This document shows positions 15,878 through 25,325 of a stretch of 30,284 nucleotides of DNA, piece by piece (within the stretch, counting starts at the first letter, position 1; each line of letters opens with the position of its first letter). The DNA is from Peptococcaceae bacterium UBA6116 (GTDB lineage: Bacteria > Bacillota > Desulfitobacteriia > Desulfitobacteriales > Syntrophobotulaceae): positions 1 to 30,284 of the forward strand of contig DIWC01000024.1 of the NCBI GenBank assembly GCA_002423425.1, in the 5' to 3' direction. The notes below the pieces were generated by a model, which was given only the letters and a program-made list of their open reading frames with translations, was not told where the DNA came from and did not search any database. A program made the translations under genes and the position numbers.

Positions 15878-15906
15878 TTGCACAGAATATAAAAATAAAG
15901 TAAAAT
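15878..15906 (+). promoter_or_regulatory. Candidate promoter of whiA-rpoN
   Basis: TTGCAC (15878-15883), a 17-base spacer and TAAAAT (15901-15906), 36 bases before the whiA ATG. Spacing is ideal but the -35 is only half matched. Confidence 0.35.
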
Positions 15907-15941
15907 AGCCTTTGACAAAAAGCGTAACGGAGTTGAGAGTT

Positions 15942-16886
15942 ATGTCTTTTAGTACTACAACCAAAGAGGAATTAGCCAGGCTGGAAGTAACGAAAAAATG
16001 CTGTGAACTGGCAGAACTCGCTTCGCTTGTTCGTATGGACGGTACCCTTCAAATTAGTGCAAATCAAAAATATTCTCTCAATGTTACGACTGAAAGTGCT
16101 CCGGTAGCCCGGAAAATATATAATTTGGCGAAAGAGAGACTTCAACTATCTGCAGATATCGTTGTTCGACGAAAGCTGCGTTTAAAAAAGAATAACTCTT
16201 ATTTGGTTAAAATTTATCCTCGTGGAGTCGGGGACCTTCAGAAACTAGGACTTCTTAACAAAGAAGGCGAGATTCAGGCGGGTATTGATAAGGGACTCGT
16301 ACAAAAACGCTGTGATCAAAAGGCCTATTTAAGGGGCGCATTTCTAGCCGGAGGTTCAATAAGCAACCCTGAGGGAAATTATCATCTGGAGATTATTACC
16401 AATGATTTGGTTTTTGCCGGCGATATCAGTGAACTTTTAAATAAATTCCAACTCAAAGCCAAGATAAGTACCCGTAAGAATTTTCATGTAGTTTACCTTA
16501 AAGAGAGCAATCATATTGTTGAGTTTCTTGCCCTTATTGGGGCTTACCAAGCTTTGTTCGAATTTGAAAATATTCGCATTCTTAAAGGCATGCGTAATCA
16601 GGTAAACCGCATAGTAAACTGCGAAACAGCTAATCTTAATAAGACAGTTGATGCTGCCGTAAGACAGATGGAAAATATACGTTTGATAGAAAGGACTATT
16701 GGTTTAAAATCACTCCCGGAGAGTCTTTGCGAGACAGCCTGTCTGCGTTTGGAGTTTCCAGACTCCAGCCTAAAAGAATTAGGGGGACTGCTAAGTCCGA
16801 GAGTAGGTAAATCGGGTGTAAATCACCGCCTGCGGAGAATTGATGAGATCGCCGAAAAGATTCAGACTGAGTTTAGGAGGGAATAG
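15942..16886 (+). CDS. whiA: DNA-binding protein WhiA
   Basis: 314 residues from ATG 15942. The N-terminus MSFSTTTKEELARLE is the standard WhiA start; the upstream TTG at 15912 would add 10 unrelated residues. The N-terminal two-thirds resemble LAGLIDADG homing-endonuclease folds without catalytic function (AYLRGAFLAGGSISNPEGNYHLEI). The C-terminus holds a helix-turn-helix (SLKELGGLLSPRVGKSGVNHRLRRIDEIAE). WhiA controls sporulation and division in actinobacteria and division/chromosome segregation in Bacillus. Its place after rapZ and yvcK is the conserved Gram-positive order. The rpoN start lies 2 bases after its stop. Confidence 0.93.
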   Translation: MSFSTTTKEELARLEVTKKCCELAELASLVRMDGTLQISANQKYSLNVTTESAPVARKIYNLAKERLQLSADIVVRRKLRLKKNNSYLVKIYPRGVGDLQKLGLLNKEGEIQAGIDKGLVQKRCDQKAYLRGAFLAGGSISNPEGNYHLEIITNDLVFAGDISELLNKFQLKAKISTRKNFHVVYLKESNHIVEFLALIGAYQALFEFENIRILKGMRNQVNRIVNCETANLNKTVDAAVRQMENIRLIERTIGLKSLPESLCETACLRLEFPDSSLKELGGLLSPRVGKSGVNHRLRRIDEIAEKIQTEFRRE

Positions 16887-16888
16887 CA

Positions 16889-18319
16889 TTGGCTAATAAC
16901 TTGGGTTTATTAATTGAACAAAATAATAGGCTTACTATTTCTCCTCAGATATATCAAGCTCTTGAGATTATGCAGCTAACTCTGCCTGAACTAATTGATT
17001 ATATCAATAATGAACTAGTAGAAAATCCATTGATTGAAGCTACTGAAGATTATAATGAAGACGATGAAAAAGAAGAATATTCTTCAGATGAAAAAACTAT
17101 AGAAGTGAAAAAAGACGAGCAATGGCTCGATGGTATCGTCGGAGAAGTATTGCGGGAAGAAAAAGATATTTGGCCGGTGAATAATCAGTATGAAAATGAG
17201 CAGCTTACCTTTGAAGGTCAATGGTTGGATAATAATAATTTAGAGGAATACCTCTTGGAACAGTTGCGGTTTATTAAACATGGATCCAATCTTTCCGAAC
17301 AGGAATTTACTATAGCCCAATATATTATCGGCAATCTCGATTCCAACGGCTACCTGGCAATTAGTATTGAAGAAATAGCTGAGATACTTCAACTTTCTCA
17401 AGAAGAAGTACTAAAGGGGTTGGAGATTGTTCAACAGCTTGATCCTTCCGGGATAGGAGCCAGGAATTTGCAAGAATGTCTTAAATTGCAATTTAATTTA
17501 TTTCCGGATTGTCCCCTTAAAATGGAGCTGATGCTTGATCACCTCGACGATTTAGCTTCAGGTTATTATAAGAAGATTGCCCAAGATTTGAATATGTCGG
17601 TCCAAGAAGTCAAAACGATGGGCGAACTTCTGAGACTGCTTGATCCCAAACCGGGGAGCCGTTTCGACCGCAATGTTGAGACTAAATATATTATTCCCGA
17701 TGCCGTTATAAAAAGAGTAGGGAATGAGTATTATGTCTTGGTCAATGAAAGTGATATTCCAAGGATCTGTATCAATGAAAGTTATAAAAAAGTGTTGCGT
17801 CAACAAGACGACCAGGAAATAAAAAAATTTGTGAGGGAAAAAGTTAGTGCGGGTCTTAACCTTATCAGATGTATTGAAAACCGGAGATCAACTATTCACG
17901 ATGTCCTGGAGGAAGTAATTAAAAGGCAAAAGGACTTCCTTGATTACGGCGTATCGGCACTAAAACCTCTGACCATGAAAGAAGTTGCCGAAGGAGTTGG
18001 GGTTCATGAATCTACCGTAAGCAGGGTATCGTCCAATAAATATATTGATACTCCGAGGGGGCTTTTCCCGATAAAATGCTTCTTTGCAGGCAGTATTGGC
18101 AGGGAGAAAGAAATCACAGCTGAAAGGGTCAAGAACGACATTAAAAAATATATTTCCAATGAAGATTCGTCTAAACCTTACTCCGACCAGGAACTCGCCA
18201 ATCGTTTTGCCAAAGAGGGAATAGATATTGCCCGCCGGACAATTGCCAAATATCGGGAGGAATTAAGAATCCCTTCTTCGCCCCTTCGAAAAAAAGCAGG
18301 TTCTGGGAGTAAAAAATGA
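16889..18319 (+). CDS. rpoN: RNA polymerase sigma-54 factor
   Basis: 476 residues. Region I is present (LTISPQIYQALEIMQLTL, then ENPLIEA), followed by an acidic linker (about 52-75) and the core-binding domain. A helix-turn-helix (TMKEVAEGVGVHESTVSRVSSNKYI) comes next, and then the RpoN box ARRTIAKYR (about 448-456), which reads the -24 element. RpoN directs transcription that needs an AAA+ activator; none is encoded in the window. TTG 16889 follows AGGAGG by 8 bases, and this gives a normal N-terminus. The stop overlaps the start of the next gene. Confidence 0.95.
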   Translation: MANNLGLLIEQNNRLTISPQIYQALEIMQLTLPELIDYINNELVENPLIEATEDYNEDDEKEEYSSDEKTIEVKKDEQWLDGIVGEVLREEKDIWPVNNQYENEQLTFEGQWLDNNNLEEYLLEQLRFIKHGSNLSEQEFTIAQYIIGNLDSNGYLAISIEEIAEILQLSQEEVLKGLEIVQQLDPSGIGARNLQECLKLQFNLFPDCPLKMELMLDHLDDLASGYYKKIAQDLNMSVQEVKTMGELLRLLDPKPGSRFDRNVETKYIIPDAVIKRVGNEYYVLVNESDIPRICINESYKKVLRQQDDQEIKKFVREKVSAGLNLIRCIENRRSTIHDVLEEVIKRQKDFLDYGVSALKPLTMKEVAEGVGVHESTVSRVSSNKYIDTPRGLFPIKCFFAGSIGREKEITAERVKNDIKKYISNEDSSKPYSDQELANRFAKEGIDIARRTIAKYREELRIPSSPLRKKAGSGSKK

Positions 18320-19944
18320 TTTCTCTTTCCATGGTAATGCAGTTTTTAGGGGGATTGGGACTTTTCCTCTATGGTGTGAATACAACTTCTCAAGGGTTAC
18401 AGAAAATTGCAGCCAACAAATTAAAAAATATTCTTGAGTCCTTGACAAGGAGAACATGGGCGGCAACCTTGTTTGGAATTGTCATGACCGTAGCACTGCA
18501 AAGCAGTGCGGCTACTACGGTTATAGTAGTGGAGTTCGTAAATTCCGGGTTGATGACACTAACGCAAGCACTCGGAATTGCACTTGGTTCGATAATAGGC
18601 ACGTCTATTGTCATCCAGCTAATATCTTTTCCTATTTTGGATATCGCCCTTTTATTTATTTTTATCGGATTTATCTTTCTTCTTATTCTGCGCACCCAAT
18701 GGACTAAGCTTGTGGGTCAAGCGTTAATAGGTTTTGGGTGTATTTTTGTAGGAATGGCCTATCTATCAGGTGCTTTTGCTCCAATGAGAAATTCACCCCA
18801 AGTTTCTGAATTCCTTTCTCAATTCGGCCTGAATCCAATTCTGGGAATATTTATAAGTGTTTTGTTAACTGCACTTATTCAAAGCAGTGCAGCTTATCTT
18901 GCTATTTTGATTTCTCTTTCCAGCCAAGGTTTGCTTACCATAGAAGCCATCGTTCCTTTGGTGCTAGGTGCGCATATCGGCGGTACGATAACCACCCTGA
19001 TATCTTCTCTGGGAGCAGAAAGGATTGATGCCAAAAGATTAGCAATAGCCAACAGCATTTTTAGAATAGTCCCCGTCTTAATATTGTTCGCTTTTTTACC
19101 ATACTTTGAGAAATTAGTGGAATGGTCGGCAGAAGATCTTCCAAGACAAGTAGCCAATACGCATCTTTTCTCAGCAATTTTAATGGTAATAACTTTTTTG
19201 CCTTTAAACCGGATTTTAGCTCAGGTCTTAGTCAAACTGATACCTCAGCGCAAAGAAAAGGATTTGGAATTAAGAACGAAATATATTACCAAAGAAGCAC
19301 TTGAAGTTCCGACAGTGGCCCTAAGTCAAGCCGGCCAGGAAATACACTGGCTCGGGCATAATATTTTGGACAACATGCTTCAGATTCTTCCACGGGCTTT
19401 ATCAACAGGAGACGCCAGATGGATATCGGAATTAGAAAAAGCTGAGCAGCGGGTAGACTGGCACTATGCTCAGCTCCACAACTTTCTCAAAGAATTATTT
19501 GGCGGAAATATGACGCGGCAACAAATTGTCGAAAATCACAATTTGCAACTTATTGCCAAGGAACTTGAATCCATTGCTGATTGTCTCGTTACAATGGCCA
19601 GGCTGGCTCAGAAAATACATATTGGGAAGATATTCGTTGCCCGGAAGGAATGGGTCTTGCTCGAAGAACTGTACCTCGTAGTTGCAGATAACTACTTGGC
19701 ATTACTTCGGCTTTTTGACAGTAAAGAGCCTGCTATTGCCATTAGGATTAATGAGGCCCATAGCGGGATCATTGAGGCGTATAATAGGCTGCAAGGAGAC
19801 ATTGTTTGCAGAATTCAGGAGGACGATAACGATAAAGACTGGAAAGAAAACTTGTCCGCTGGGCAAAATGCAATAATTGAATTAGGCAATTTGTTTTATA
19901 AAATCGGGGAGCATATAGCCAGTATTGTCAAAGTCATGAGCTGA
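18316..19944 (+). CDS. Na/Pi-cotransporter II family protein with PhoU-like C-terminus
   Basis: 542 residues. The first ~310 residues are hydrophobic and contain the duplicated QSSA signature of the family (TVALQSSAATT at about 58-68 and TALIQSSAAYL at about 185-195). The rest, from about 315, is soluble and helical, like PhoU (NHNLQLIAKELESIADCLVTMARL). The family is thought to move phosphate with sodium; the PhoU-like part may regulate it. The ATG overlaps the rpoN stop (ATGA), so translation is probably coupled. Its place between rpoN and pgk is unusual and is discussed in the findings. Confidence 0.9.
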   Translation: MISLSMVMQFLGGLGLFLYGVNTTSQGLQKIAANKLKNILESLTRRTWAATLFGIVMTVALQSSAATTVIVVEFVNSGLMTLTQALGIALGSIIGTSIVIQLISFPILDIALLFIFIGFIFLLILRTQWTKLVGQALIGFGCIFVGMAYLSGAFAPMRNSPQVSEFLSQFGLNPILGIFISVLLTALIQSSAAYLAILISLSSQGLLTIEAIVPLVLGAHIGGTITTLISSLGAERIDAKRLAIANSIFRIVPVLILFAFLPYFEKLVEWSAEDLPRQVANTHLFSAILMVITFLPLNRILAQVLVKLIPQRKEKDLELRTKYITKEALEVPTVALSQAGQEIHWLGHNILDNMLQILPRALSTGDARWISELEKAEQRVDWHYAQLHNFLKELFGGNMTRQQIVENHNLQLIAKELESIADCLVTMARLAQKIHIGKIFVARKEWVLLEELYLVVADNYLALLRLFDSKEPAIAIRINEAHSGIIEAYNRLQGDIVCRIQEDDNDKDWKENLSAGQNAIIELGNLFYKIGEHIASIVKVMS

Positions 19945-20058
19945 ACTTAATTCTGGCAGCCGGCTTCTTGGAAACCCCAAAAAAACTGGTAATGAGCTGG
20001 AAAGGTGTCTAGATGAACATAAATATGTTATTATTAGAACATTGCAAGCATAGTTGAT

Positions 20059-20070
20059 GTTCAAATGAAC
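20059..20070. promoter_or_regulatory. Palindrome upstream of pgk, operator candidate
   Basis: GTTCA (20059-20063) and TGAAC (20066-20070) form a 12-base palindrome about 43 bases before the pgk start. More GAAC half-sites lie upstream (near 20014 and 20037). It could be a repressor site for the glycolytic operon; the regulator is unknown. Confidence 0.3.
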
Positions 20071-20112
20071 GATACTAAACCGGACATGATTAATGGAGGA
20101 AGGAGGAAATGT

Positions 20113-21297
20113 ATGGATAAAGCGGGAATTGAAGAGGTCCAAGTCCTGGGTAAACGTGTACTCGTAAGGGTTGATTTCAATGTACCGATGAATGATAAAT
20201 TAGAAATTACCGATGATACCAGAATTAAGGCTGCTTTGCCGACTATCAATTATTTGCTGACTAATGGTGCCAAGGTTATTCTTATCTCTCATCTCGGCAG
20301 ACCTAAGGGTAAGGTGAATCCTAAGTACTCTTTAGCTCCAGTTGCCGTAAGACTTAGCCAATTGCTGGGCAAAGAAACGCTTATGGCCAAAGATTGTATC
20401 GGGCCGTTAATTAAATCTCAAATTGAAAGCCTCGCCGACGGAGGCATAATTCTTTTAGAAAATGTCAGGTTTTACGAAGAAGAAGAGAAGAATGACCTGA
20501 ATTTCGCCAAAAAATTAGCTGACTTAGCCGATATTTATGTCAATGACGCTTTTGGTACGGCACATCGGGCTCATGCATCTACAGAAGGAGTCGCGAGATA
20601 CATACCTGCATATGCAGGCTTTCTTATGAAAAAAGAAGTGGATATTATGGGCAAAGCATTGGAGAATCCAGCCCGGCCATTTACAGCAATTATTGGCGGA
20701 GCTAAAGTTAGCGATAAAATCGGAGTTATTGAAAACCTCCTCAATAAAGTAGATATTTTGATTATCGGCGGCGGGATGGCTGATACCTTTTTAAAAGCTC
20801 AAGGCTTAGAAATTGGTAAGTCCCTGGTTGAAGACGATAAAGTAAATCTGGCCAAAGATATTTTAAATAAAGCTCAGATAAGCGGCGTTGAGCTTATGCT
20901 GCCAACTGATGTAGTGGTAAGCAAAGAGTTTTCGGCCGAGGCACCTTCAAAAGTTGTGAAAGTATCCGACATCCAGAAAGATGACCAGGCTTTGGACATA
21001 GGTCCGGAGAGTGCGGAGTCGTTTGCCCGCAAGATTGCTTCTTCCCAGACTGTGATTTGGAACGGACCGATGGGAGTATTCGAGATGGATCCATTCGCGC
21101 GAGGAACGGAGAAAGTTGCCGAGGCCATGTCTAAGTGCCGGGGGACTACAATTGTCGGCGGAGGGGATTTAGTAGCTGCCGTGGAAAAGATGGGGGTTGC
21201 CTCGAAGTTTACTCATATATCAACAGGCGGTGGGGCATCACTGGAATTTTTGGAAGGAAAAGTGCTTCCTGGTGTTGCTGCTCTCAAAGATAGATAG
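20113..21297 (+). CDS. pgk: Phosphoglycerate kinase
   Basis: 394 residues from ATG 20113, the normal length. It makes ATP from 1,3-bisphosphoglycerate in glycolysis. Seen: VLVRVDFNVPMN near the start, SHLGRPKG, LLENVRFYEEEEKND, IIGGAKVSDKIGVI, WNGPMGVFE and the C-terminal GGGDLVAA...STGGGASLEFLEGK nucleotide site. A strong GGAGGAAGGAGG lies just upstream of this ATG; the frame is open further upstream (ATG 20065), but that start lacks a binding site. tpiA starts 12 bases after the stop. Confidence 0.97.
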   Translation: MDKAGIEEVQVLGKRVLVRVDFNVPMNDKLEITDDTRIKAALPTINYLLTNGAKVILISHLGRPKGKVNPKYSLAPVAVRLSQLLGKETLMAKDCIGPLIKSQIESLADGGIILLENVRFYEEEEKNDLNFAKKLADLADIYVNDAFGTAHRAHASTEGVARYIPAYAGFLMKKEVDIMGKALENPARPFTAIIGGAKVSDKIGVIENLLNKVDILIIGGGMADTFLKAQGLEIGKSLVEDDKVNLAKDILNKAQISGVELMLPTDVVVSKEFSAEAPSKVVKVSDIQKDDQALDIGPESAESFARKIASSQTVIWNGPMGVFEMDPFARGTEKVAEAMSKCRGTTIVGGGDLVAAVEKMGVASKFTHISTGGGASLEFLEGKVLPGVAALKDR

Positions 21298-21309
21298 GAG
21301 GTCTAGGTT

Positions 21310-22068
21310 ATGGATAAACGTCGTCCACTTATCGCCGGCAATTGGAAAATGAACAAGACAGTTCAGGAGGCAAGGGATTTTGCAGATGATTTTCGGGAAA
21401 GAATAGCTGATATTACAGACTTGGATATATTGATTTGCGCACCTTTTACGACTTTATCTGCCCTTAAGGATGAACTTGAAGAAAGTATAGTACACATCGG
21501 CGCCCAAAACATGTATTATGAAGCTCAGGGTGCATTTACCGGTGAAATTTCTCCGGTTATGCTCAAAGACCTGGCTTGTACCTACGTTATCTTAGGTCAT
21601 TCCGAACGTCGGGAGTACTTCAAAGAAGATGATGAGCTAATAGCCAAAAAAGTAAAAGTGGCCTTGGATAGCGGACTGACTCCAATTCTATGTGTAGGTG
21701 AGAATCTGGCTTTAAGAGAAGACGGAAAGGCTCTGGCTTATGTCCGCGGACAGATCGAGAAGGATTTGATGGAGCTAACATCTGCCGAACTGCAGAAAGT
21801 GGTCATAGCTTACGAACCGATCTGGGCAATAGGTACTGGAAAGACAGCTTCAGCTCAGGATGCCCAGGAAATGTGTTCCGCTATCAGAACCACTCTCGCT
21901 GCTATTGCCGGTTCGGTGGCTCAAAAAATGAGAATACTTTATGGCGGAAGTGCTAAACCCGGTAATATTGCAGAATTAATGGCCCAACCGGATATAGATG
22001 GTGGTCTGATTGGCGGAGCCAGTTTAGATATTCAAGAATTTATTCAATTGATTCAAAACGTGAGGTGA
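21310..22068 (+). CDS. tpiA: Triosephosphate isomerase
   Basis: 252 residues. It interconverts dihydroxyacetone phosphate and glyceraldehyde-3-phosphate. Catalytic residues: the Asn/Lys pair in AGNWKMNKT (N11, K13), His in LGHSERR (H97), and Glu in AYEPIWAIGTGKTA (E169) followed by the flexible loop. LYGGSAKPGNI and the phosphate-binding GGLIGGASL complete the family pattern. A ribosome binding site (AGGAGGTC) lies before the ATG, overlapping the pgk stop region. It overlaps the open frame of gpmI by 4 bases. Confidence 0.97.
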   Translation: MDKRRPLIAGNWKMNKTVQEARDFADDFRERIADITDLDILICAPFTTLSALKDELEESIVHIGAQNMYYEAQGAFTGEISPVMLKDLACTYVILGHSERREYFKEDDELIAKKVKVALDSGLTPILCVGENLALREDGKALAYVRGQIEKDLMELTSAELQKVVIAYEPIWAIGTGKTASAQDAQEMCSAIRTTLAAIAGSVAQKMRILYGGSAKPGNIAELMAQPDIDGGLIGGASLDIQEFIQLIQNVR

Positions 22069-22073
22069 GTTCT

Positions 22074-23621
22074 TTGACACAAAGGACCGGCAAACCGCTT
22101 TTGCTGATGATCTTGGACGGTTGGGGCTGTAGTCAGGAAAAAGAAGGCAATGCTATCTTAAATGCGAGAACGCCTAATATCCTGAGATTGATGAAAGAAT
22201 ACCCATCGACACAGCTTCAAGCCTCAGGCAGTTTGGTAGGACTGCCTGAAGGGCAGATGGGCAACTCGGAAGTAGGGCATTTGAACATTGGAGCAGGCCG
22301 GGTAGTTTACCAGGAACTGACGAGGATCCTCAAAGCAATTGATGACGGGGAATTTGTTAAAAATAAGGTACTTCTTGAAGCGATGAACCGGCTGCACGGA
22401 ACAGGTAACGCTTTACACTTGCTGGGGTTGCTTTCCGACGGTGGGGTCCATTCCCATATTAAACATCTTTTTGCTTTGCTCAATATGGCGGTTGAGGCAG
22501 GGGTGGAGAAAATTTTTATCCATCCTATTCTTGATGGCAGGGATGTATTGCCGCAGAGTGCCAAAGAATATATCTGCCAGCTGGAAAAGAAGCTCCAGGA
22601 AATAGGCAGAGGTAAAATAGCTACCATCTGCGGCCGCTATTACTCAATGGACAGAGATAAGCGCTGGGATAGAGTGGAAAAAGCATACAGGGCTTATGTT
22701 TATGGTGAGGGGGCAACGGCTGGGAATGCTTTGGCTGCTGTAGAAAGTTCCTATAATAATAAAACCGTTGACGAATTCGTTTATCCAACGAATATCGTAG
22801 ATAAACAAGGTGAAACAATAGCTACGATCAAGCACGGGGACAGCGTACTTTTTTTTAATTTTCGTGCCGACCGGGCCAGAGAGATAACCGGGGCTTTTAT
22901 TGAGGAGGATTTCCCGGGTTTTGCAAGGCCAAACCGGCCAAAGGTACATTATGTTTGTCTTACGGAATATGATGCATCCTTTGATTGCCCTGTGGCTTTC
23001 CCTCCTCAGAATCTCGAAGATACTCTCGGAGAAGTGCTGGCGAGTAAAGGGCTAAAACAACTGCGTATTGCTGAAACAGAAAAGTATGCCCACGTCACTT
23101 TCTTTTTTAACGGGGGGATTGAAGAACCTGATGAAGGAGAGGATCGCTGCCTCATCCCCTCACCGGAGGTTCCTACTTATAACCTCCAACCGGAGATGAG
23201 CGCTTACAAAATAACTGATACGCTACTGGCGGAGTTTAGAGAGAATAAGTATGATGTGGTGATCTTAAATTTTGCTAATGCCGATATGGTAGGGCATACC
23301 GGATTTTACGAGGAAACTGTTAAAGCCTTGGAGTATGTAGACGAATGCCTGGGTAGAATTGTGGAAAATGTTCAGCAACTTGGCGGAACAGTAATTATTA
23401 CGGCCGATCATGGAAATGCTGAGTGTATGATCGATCTAAAAACCCATACGCCATTTACCGCGCATACTACCAATAAAGTGCCTTTTGTCCTGGTGGATGA
23501 ATTATATAAAGACCGGAGTTTAAGAACAGAGGGTGCTCTTTGTGATATAGCTCCGACTATTTTGGACATAATGAAGATTGAAAAACCCGGAGAAATGACA
23601 GGAAAATCATTACTGGTATAA
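22074..23621 (+). CDS. gpmI: 2,3-bisphosphoglycerate-independent phosphoglycerate mutase
   Basis: 515 residues from TTG 22074 (518 from GTG 22065). This Mn-dependent alkaline-phosphatase-fold enzyme converts 3-phosphoglycerate to 2-phosphoglycerate. Seen: LLLMILDGWGCSQ with metal Asp, the catalytic Ser in GQMGNSEVGHLNIGAG, HSHIKHLFAL, ILDGRDVLPQSA, NFRADRAREIT, and metal ligands NADMVGHTG and TADHGNAE. GAGGTG at 22062-22067 lies 6 bases before TTG 22074, which I prefer; GTG 22065 is part of that binding site. Part of the tight pgk-tpiA-gpmI-eno run. Confidence 0.95.
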   Translation: MTQRTGKPLLLMILDGWGCSQEKEGNAILNARTPNILRLMKEYPSTQLQASGSLVGLPEGQMGNSEVGHLNIGAGRVVYQELTRILKAIDDGEFVKNKVLLEAMNRLHGTGNALHLLGLLSDGGVHSHIKHLFALLNMAVEAGVEKIFIHPILDGRDVLPQSAKEYICQLEKKLQEIGRGKIATICGRYYSMDRDKRWDRVEKAYRAYVYGEGATAGNALAAVESSYNNKTVDEFVYPTNIVDKQGETIATIKHGDSVLFFNFRADRAREITGAFIEEDFPGFARPNRPKVHYVCLTEYDASFDCPVAFPPQNLEDTLGEVLASKGLKQLRIAETEKYAHVTFFFNGGIEEPDEGEDRCLIPSPEVPTYNLQPEMSAYKITDTLLAEFRENKYDVVILNFANADMVGHTGFYEETVKALEYVDECLGRIVENVQQLGGTVIITADHGNAECMIDLKTHTPFTAHTTNKVPFVLVDELYKDRSLRTEGALCDIAPTILDIMKIEKPGEMTGKSLLV

Positions 23622-23669
23622 TTAACCGGGATGATTATATATTAGTTTTAAGTAAGGAGTGGCTGATAG

Positions 23670-24947
23670 ATGAGCTTTATTGATCAGGTTATTGCGAGGG
23701 AAATTCTTGATTCCAGAGGGTTCCCTACTGTGGAGGTAGACGTAGTCTTGGAAGACGGCACATTAGGACGGGCGGCTGTTCCTTCCGGTGCGTCAACCGG
23801 AGCTTTTGAAGCACTGGAACTTCGTGACAATGACAAGAACCGTTACTTTGGCAAAGGGGTCCAGCAAGCGGTGACAAATGTCATGGATCTTATTGCTCCG
23901 GAAATTGAAGGGCTTAACGCTTTTGACCAACCCGGGATTGACAGGGTACTGAATGAAATTGACGGTACCGGTACCAAAAGTAAATTAGGAGCCAACGCGA
24001 CCTTAGGTGTGTCTTTAGCAGTTGCCAGAGCAGCTTCCCAATATTTGGGACTGCCTTTCTACCAATATATTGGCGGTGTTAATGCTAAAGAACTTCCAGT
24101 TCCGATGATGAACATCCTCAATGGCGGCAAACATGCCGACAATAATGTTGATATCCAGGAGTTTATGATCATGCCGGTTGGTGCACCTAATTTTTCCGAA
24201 GCTATGAGGATGGGCTCGGAGATCTATCATACTTTAAAAGCGGTACTTAAGAGCAAAGGGCTGGCAACAGCTATCGGCGATGAAGGAGGGTTTGCACCGA
24301 ACCTCACTTCCAATGCCGAAGCCCTGGAAGTAATTGTGGCAGCGATCGAGCAAGCAGGCTATAAACCGGGAGAACAAGTGGTACTGGCCGTTGATGTTGC
24401 TGCGACCGAAATGTATAAAAACGGTGTCTATGTTATGGAAGGAGAAGGACTTACCAAAACGGCCGATGAAATGATTGAATATTATGTTGGCCTTTGCCAA
24501 AGGTTCCCAATTTTATCAATAGAAGACGGGCTATCGGAAGACGATTGGGATGGCTGGAAAAGACTGACTGAGCGCTTGGGTGGCAGGATCCAGCTTGTCG
24601 GCGACGATCTCTTTGTAACCAATCCGCAGAGACTAACCCGCGGCATTAAGGCGCAATGCGCTAATTCTATCCTGGTGAAACTTAACCAGATCGGAACATT
24701 GACTGAAACTCTTGACACAATTGAGATAGCGAAGCGTGCCGGTTATACTACCGTAATATCCCATCGCTCAGGCGAAACTGAAGATGTATCTTTAGCGCAT
24801 GTAGCAGTTGCCGTAAATTCCGGCCAGCTTAAAACAGGTGCTCCTGCCCGTACGGATAGATTGGTTAAATATAACGAATTGCTCAGGATTGAAGAAGAAC
24901 TTGGCCTTTCGGCAATCTATAAAGGCCGGATAGTGCTTAACAAATAA
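23670..24947 (+). CDS. eno: Enolase (phosphopyruvate hydratase)
   Basis: 425 residues. It dehydrates 2-phosphoglycerate to phosphoenolpyruvate. Signature segments: REILDSRGFPTVEVDV, AVPSGASTGAFEALELRD, the catalytic Glu region IGDEGGFAPN, metal ligands in LAVDVAATEMY, SIEDGLSEDDWDGW and LVGDDLFVTN, the catalytic Lys in ILVKLNQIGT, and ISHRSGETEDV. AAGGAG precedes the ATG. It is the last glycolytic gene of the run. A weak hairpin (GACTAT 24971-24976 / ATAGTC 24990-24995) without a clear T tract lies downstream. Confidence 0.97.
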   Translation: MSFIDQVIAREILDSRGFPTVEVDVVLEDGTLGRAAVPSGASTGAFEALELRDNDKNRYFGKGVQQAVTNVMDLIAPEIEGLNAFDQPGIDRVLNEIDGTGTKSKLGANATLGVSLAVARAASQYLGLPFYQYIGGVNAKELPVPMMNILNGGKHADNNVDIQEFMIMPVGAPNFSEAMRMGSEIYHTLKAVLKSKGLATAIGDEGGFAPNLTSNAEALEVIVAAIEQAGYKPGEQVVLAVDVAATEMYKNGVYVMEGEGLTKTADEMIEYYVGLCQRFPILSIEDGLSEDDWDGWKRLTERLGGRIQLVGDDLFVTNPQRLTRGIKAQCANSILVKLNQIGTLTETLDTIEIAKRAGYTTVISHRSGETEDVSLAHVAVAVNSGQLKTGAPARTDRLVKYNELLRIEEELGLSAIYKGRIVLNK

Positions 24948-25026
24948 CAAAACACAGAAATCTTGCGTCGGACTATGCGCTATGCTAAAATAGTCATATT
25001 GACTATGATTGTTAGTTATGGAATTT

Positions 25027-25035
25027 TGCTATAAT
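25027..25035 (+). promoter_or_regulatory. Extended -10 promoter of secG
   Basis: TGC followed by perfect TATAAT (25030-25035), an extended -10. Possible -35 TTGTTA (25009-25014) is 15 bases upstream. It lies about 40 bases before the secG start. Confidence 0.5.
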
Positions 25036-25075
25036 ATATCCAGAATAACTTTTGCGATTTTGAGGAGGTGAAAAC

Positions 25076-25309
25076 ATGACTATTGCTATCGTAGTAGTTT
25101 TAATCATTAGTTCATTAGGACTAATTGCTACAGTTCTTTTACAGTCAGGTAAGAGTGCCGGTTTATCAGGTTCTATTGCCGGAGCAGGCGAACAGTTTTT
25201 TGGTAAAACTGCAGCCAGGGGTATGGAAGGTAGACTTTCAAAACTAGGTATAGTTTTCGCTGTCTTATTCCTTGTCAGTTCATTGGCTGGAGCAATATTT
25301 CTTAAATAA
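25076..25309 (+). CDS. secG: Preprotein translocase subunit SecG
   Basis: 77 residues, a typical SecG length. Two membrane segments (IAIVVVLIISSLGLIATVLLQ and LGIVFAVLFLVSSLAGAIFL) flank the conserved cytoplasmic loop GKSAGLSGSIAGAGEQFFGKTAARGMEGRL. SecG assists SecYEG protein export. A GAGGTG binding site lies before the ATG. The order eno-secG is the standard one in Firmicutes. Confidence 0.95.
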   Translation: MTIAIVVVLIISSLGLIATVLLQSGKSAGLSGSIAGAGEQFFGKTAARGMEGRLSKLGIVFAVLFLVSSLAGAIFLK

Positions 25310-25325
25310 GATTACAATATTTTAG

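Noticed and set aside
15912..15941. TTGACA at 15912 as a -35 element, or TTG 15912 as the whiA start
   Set aside because: No -10 hexamer fits before the ATG, and known WhiA proteins start at the MSFS sequence encoded from ATG 15942.
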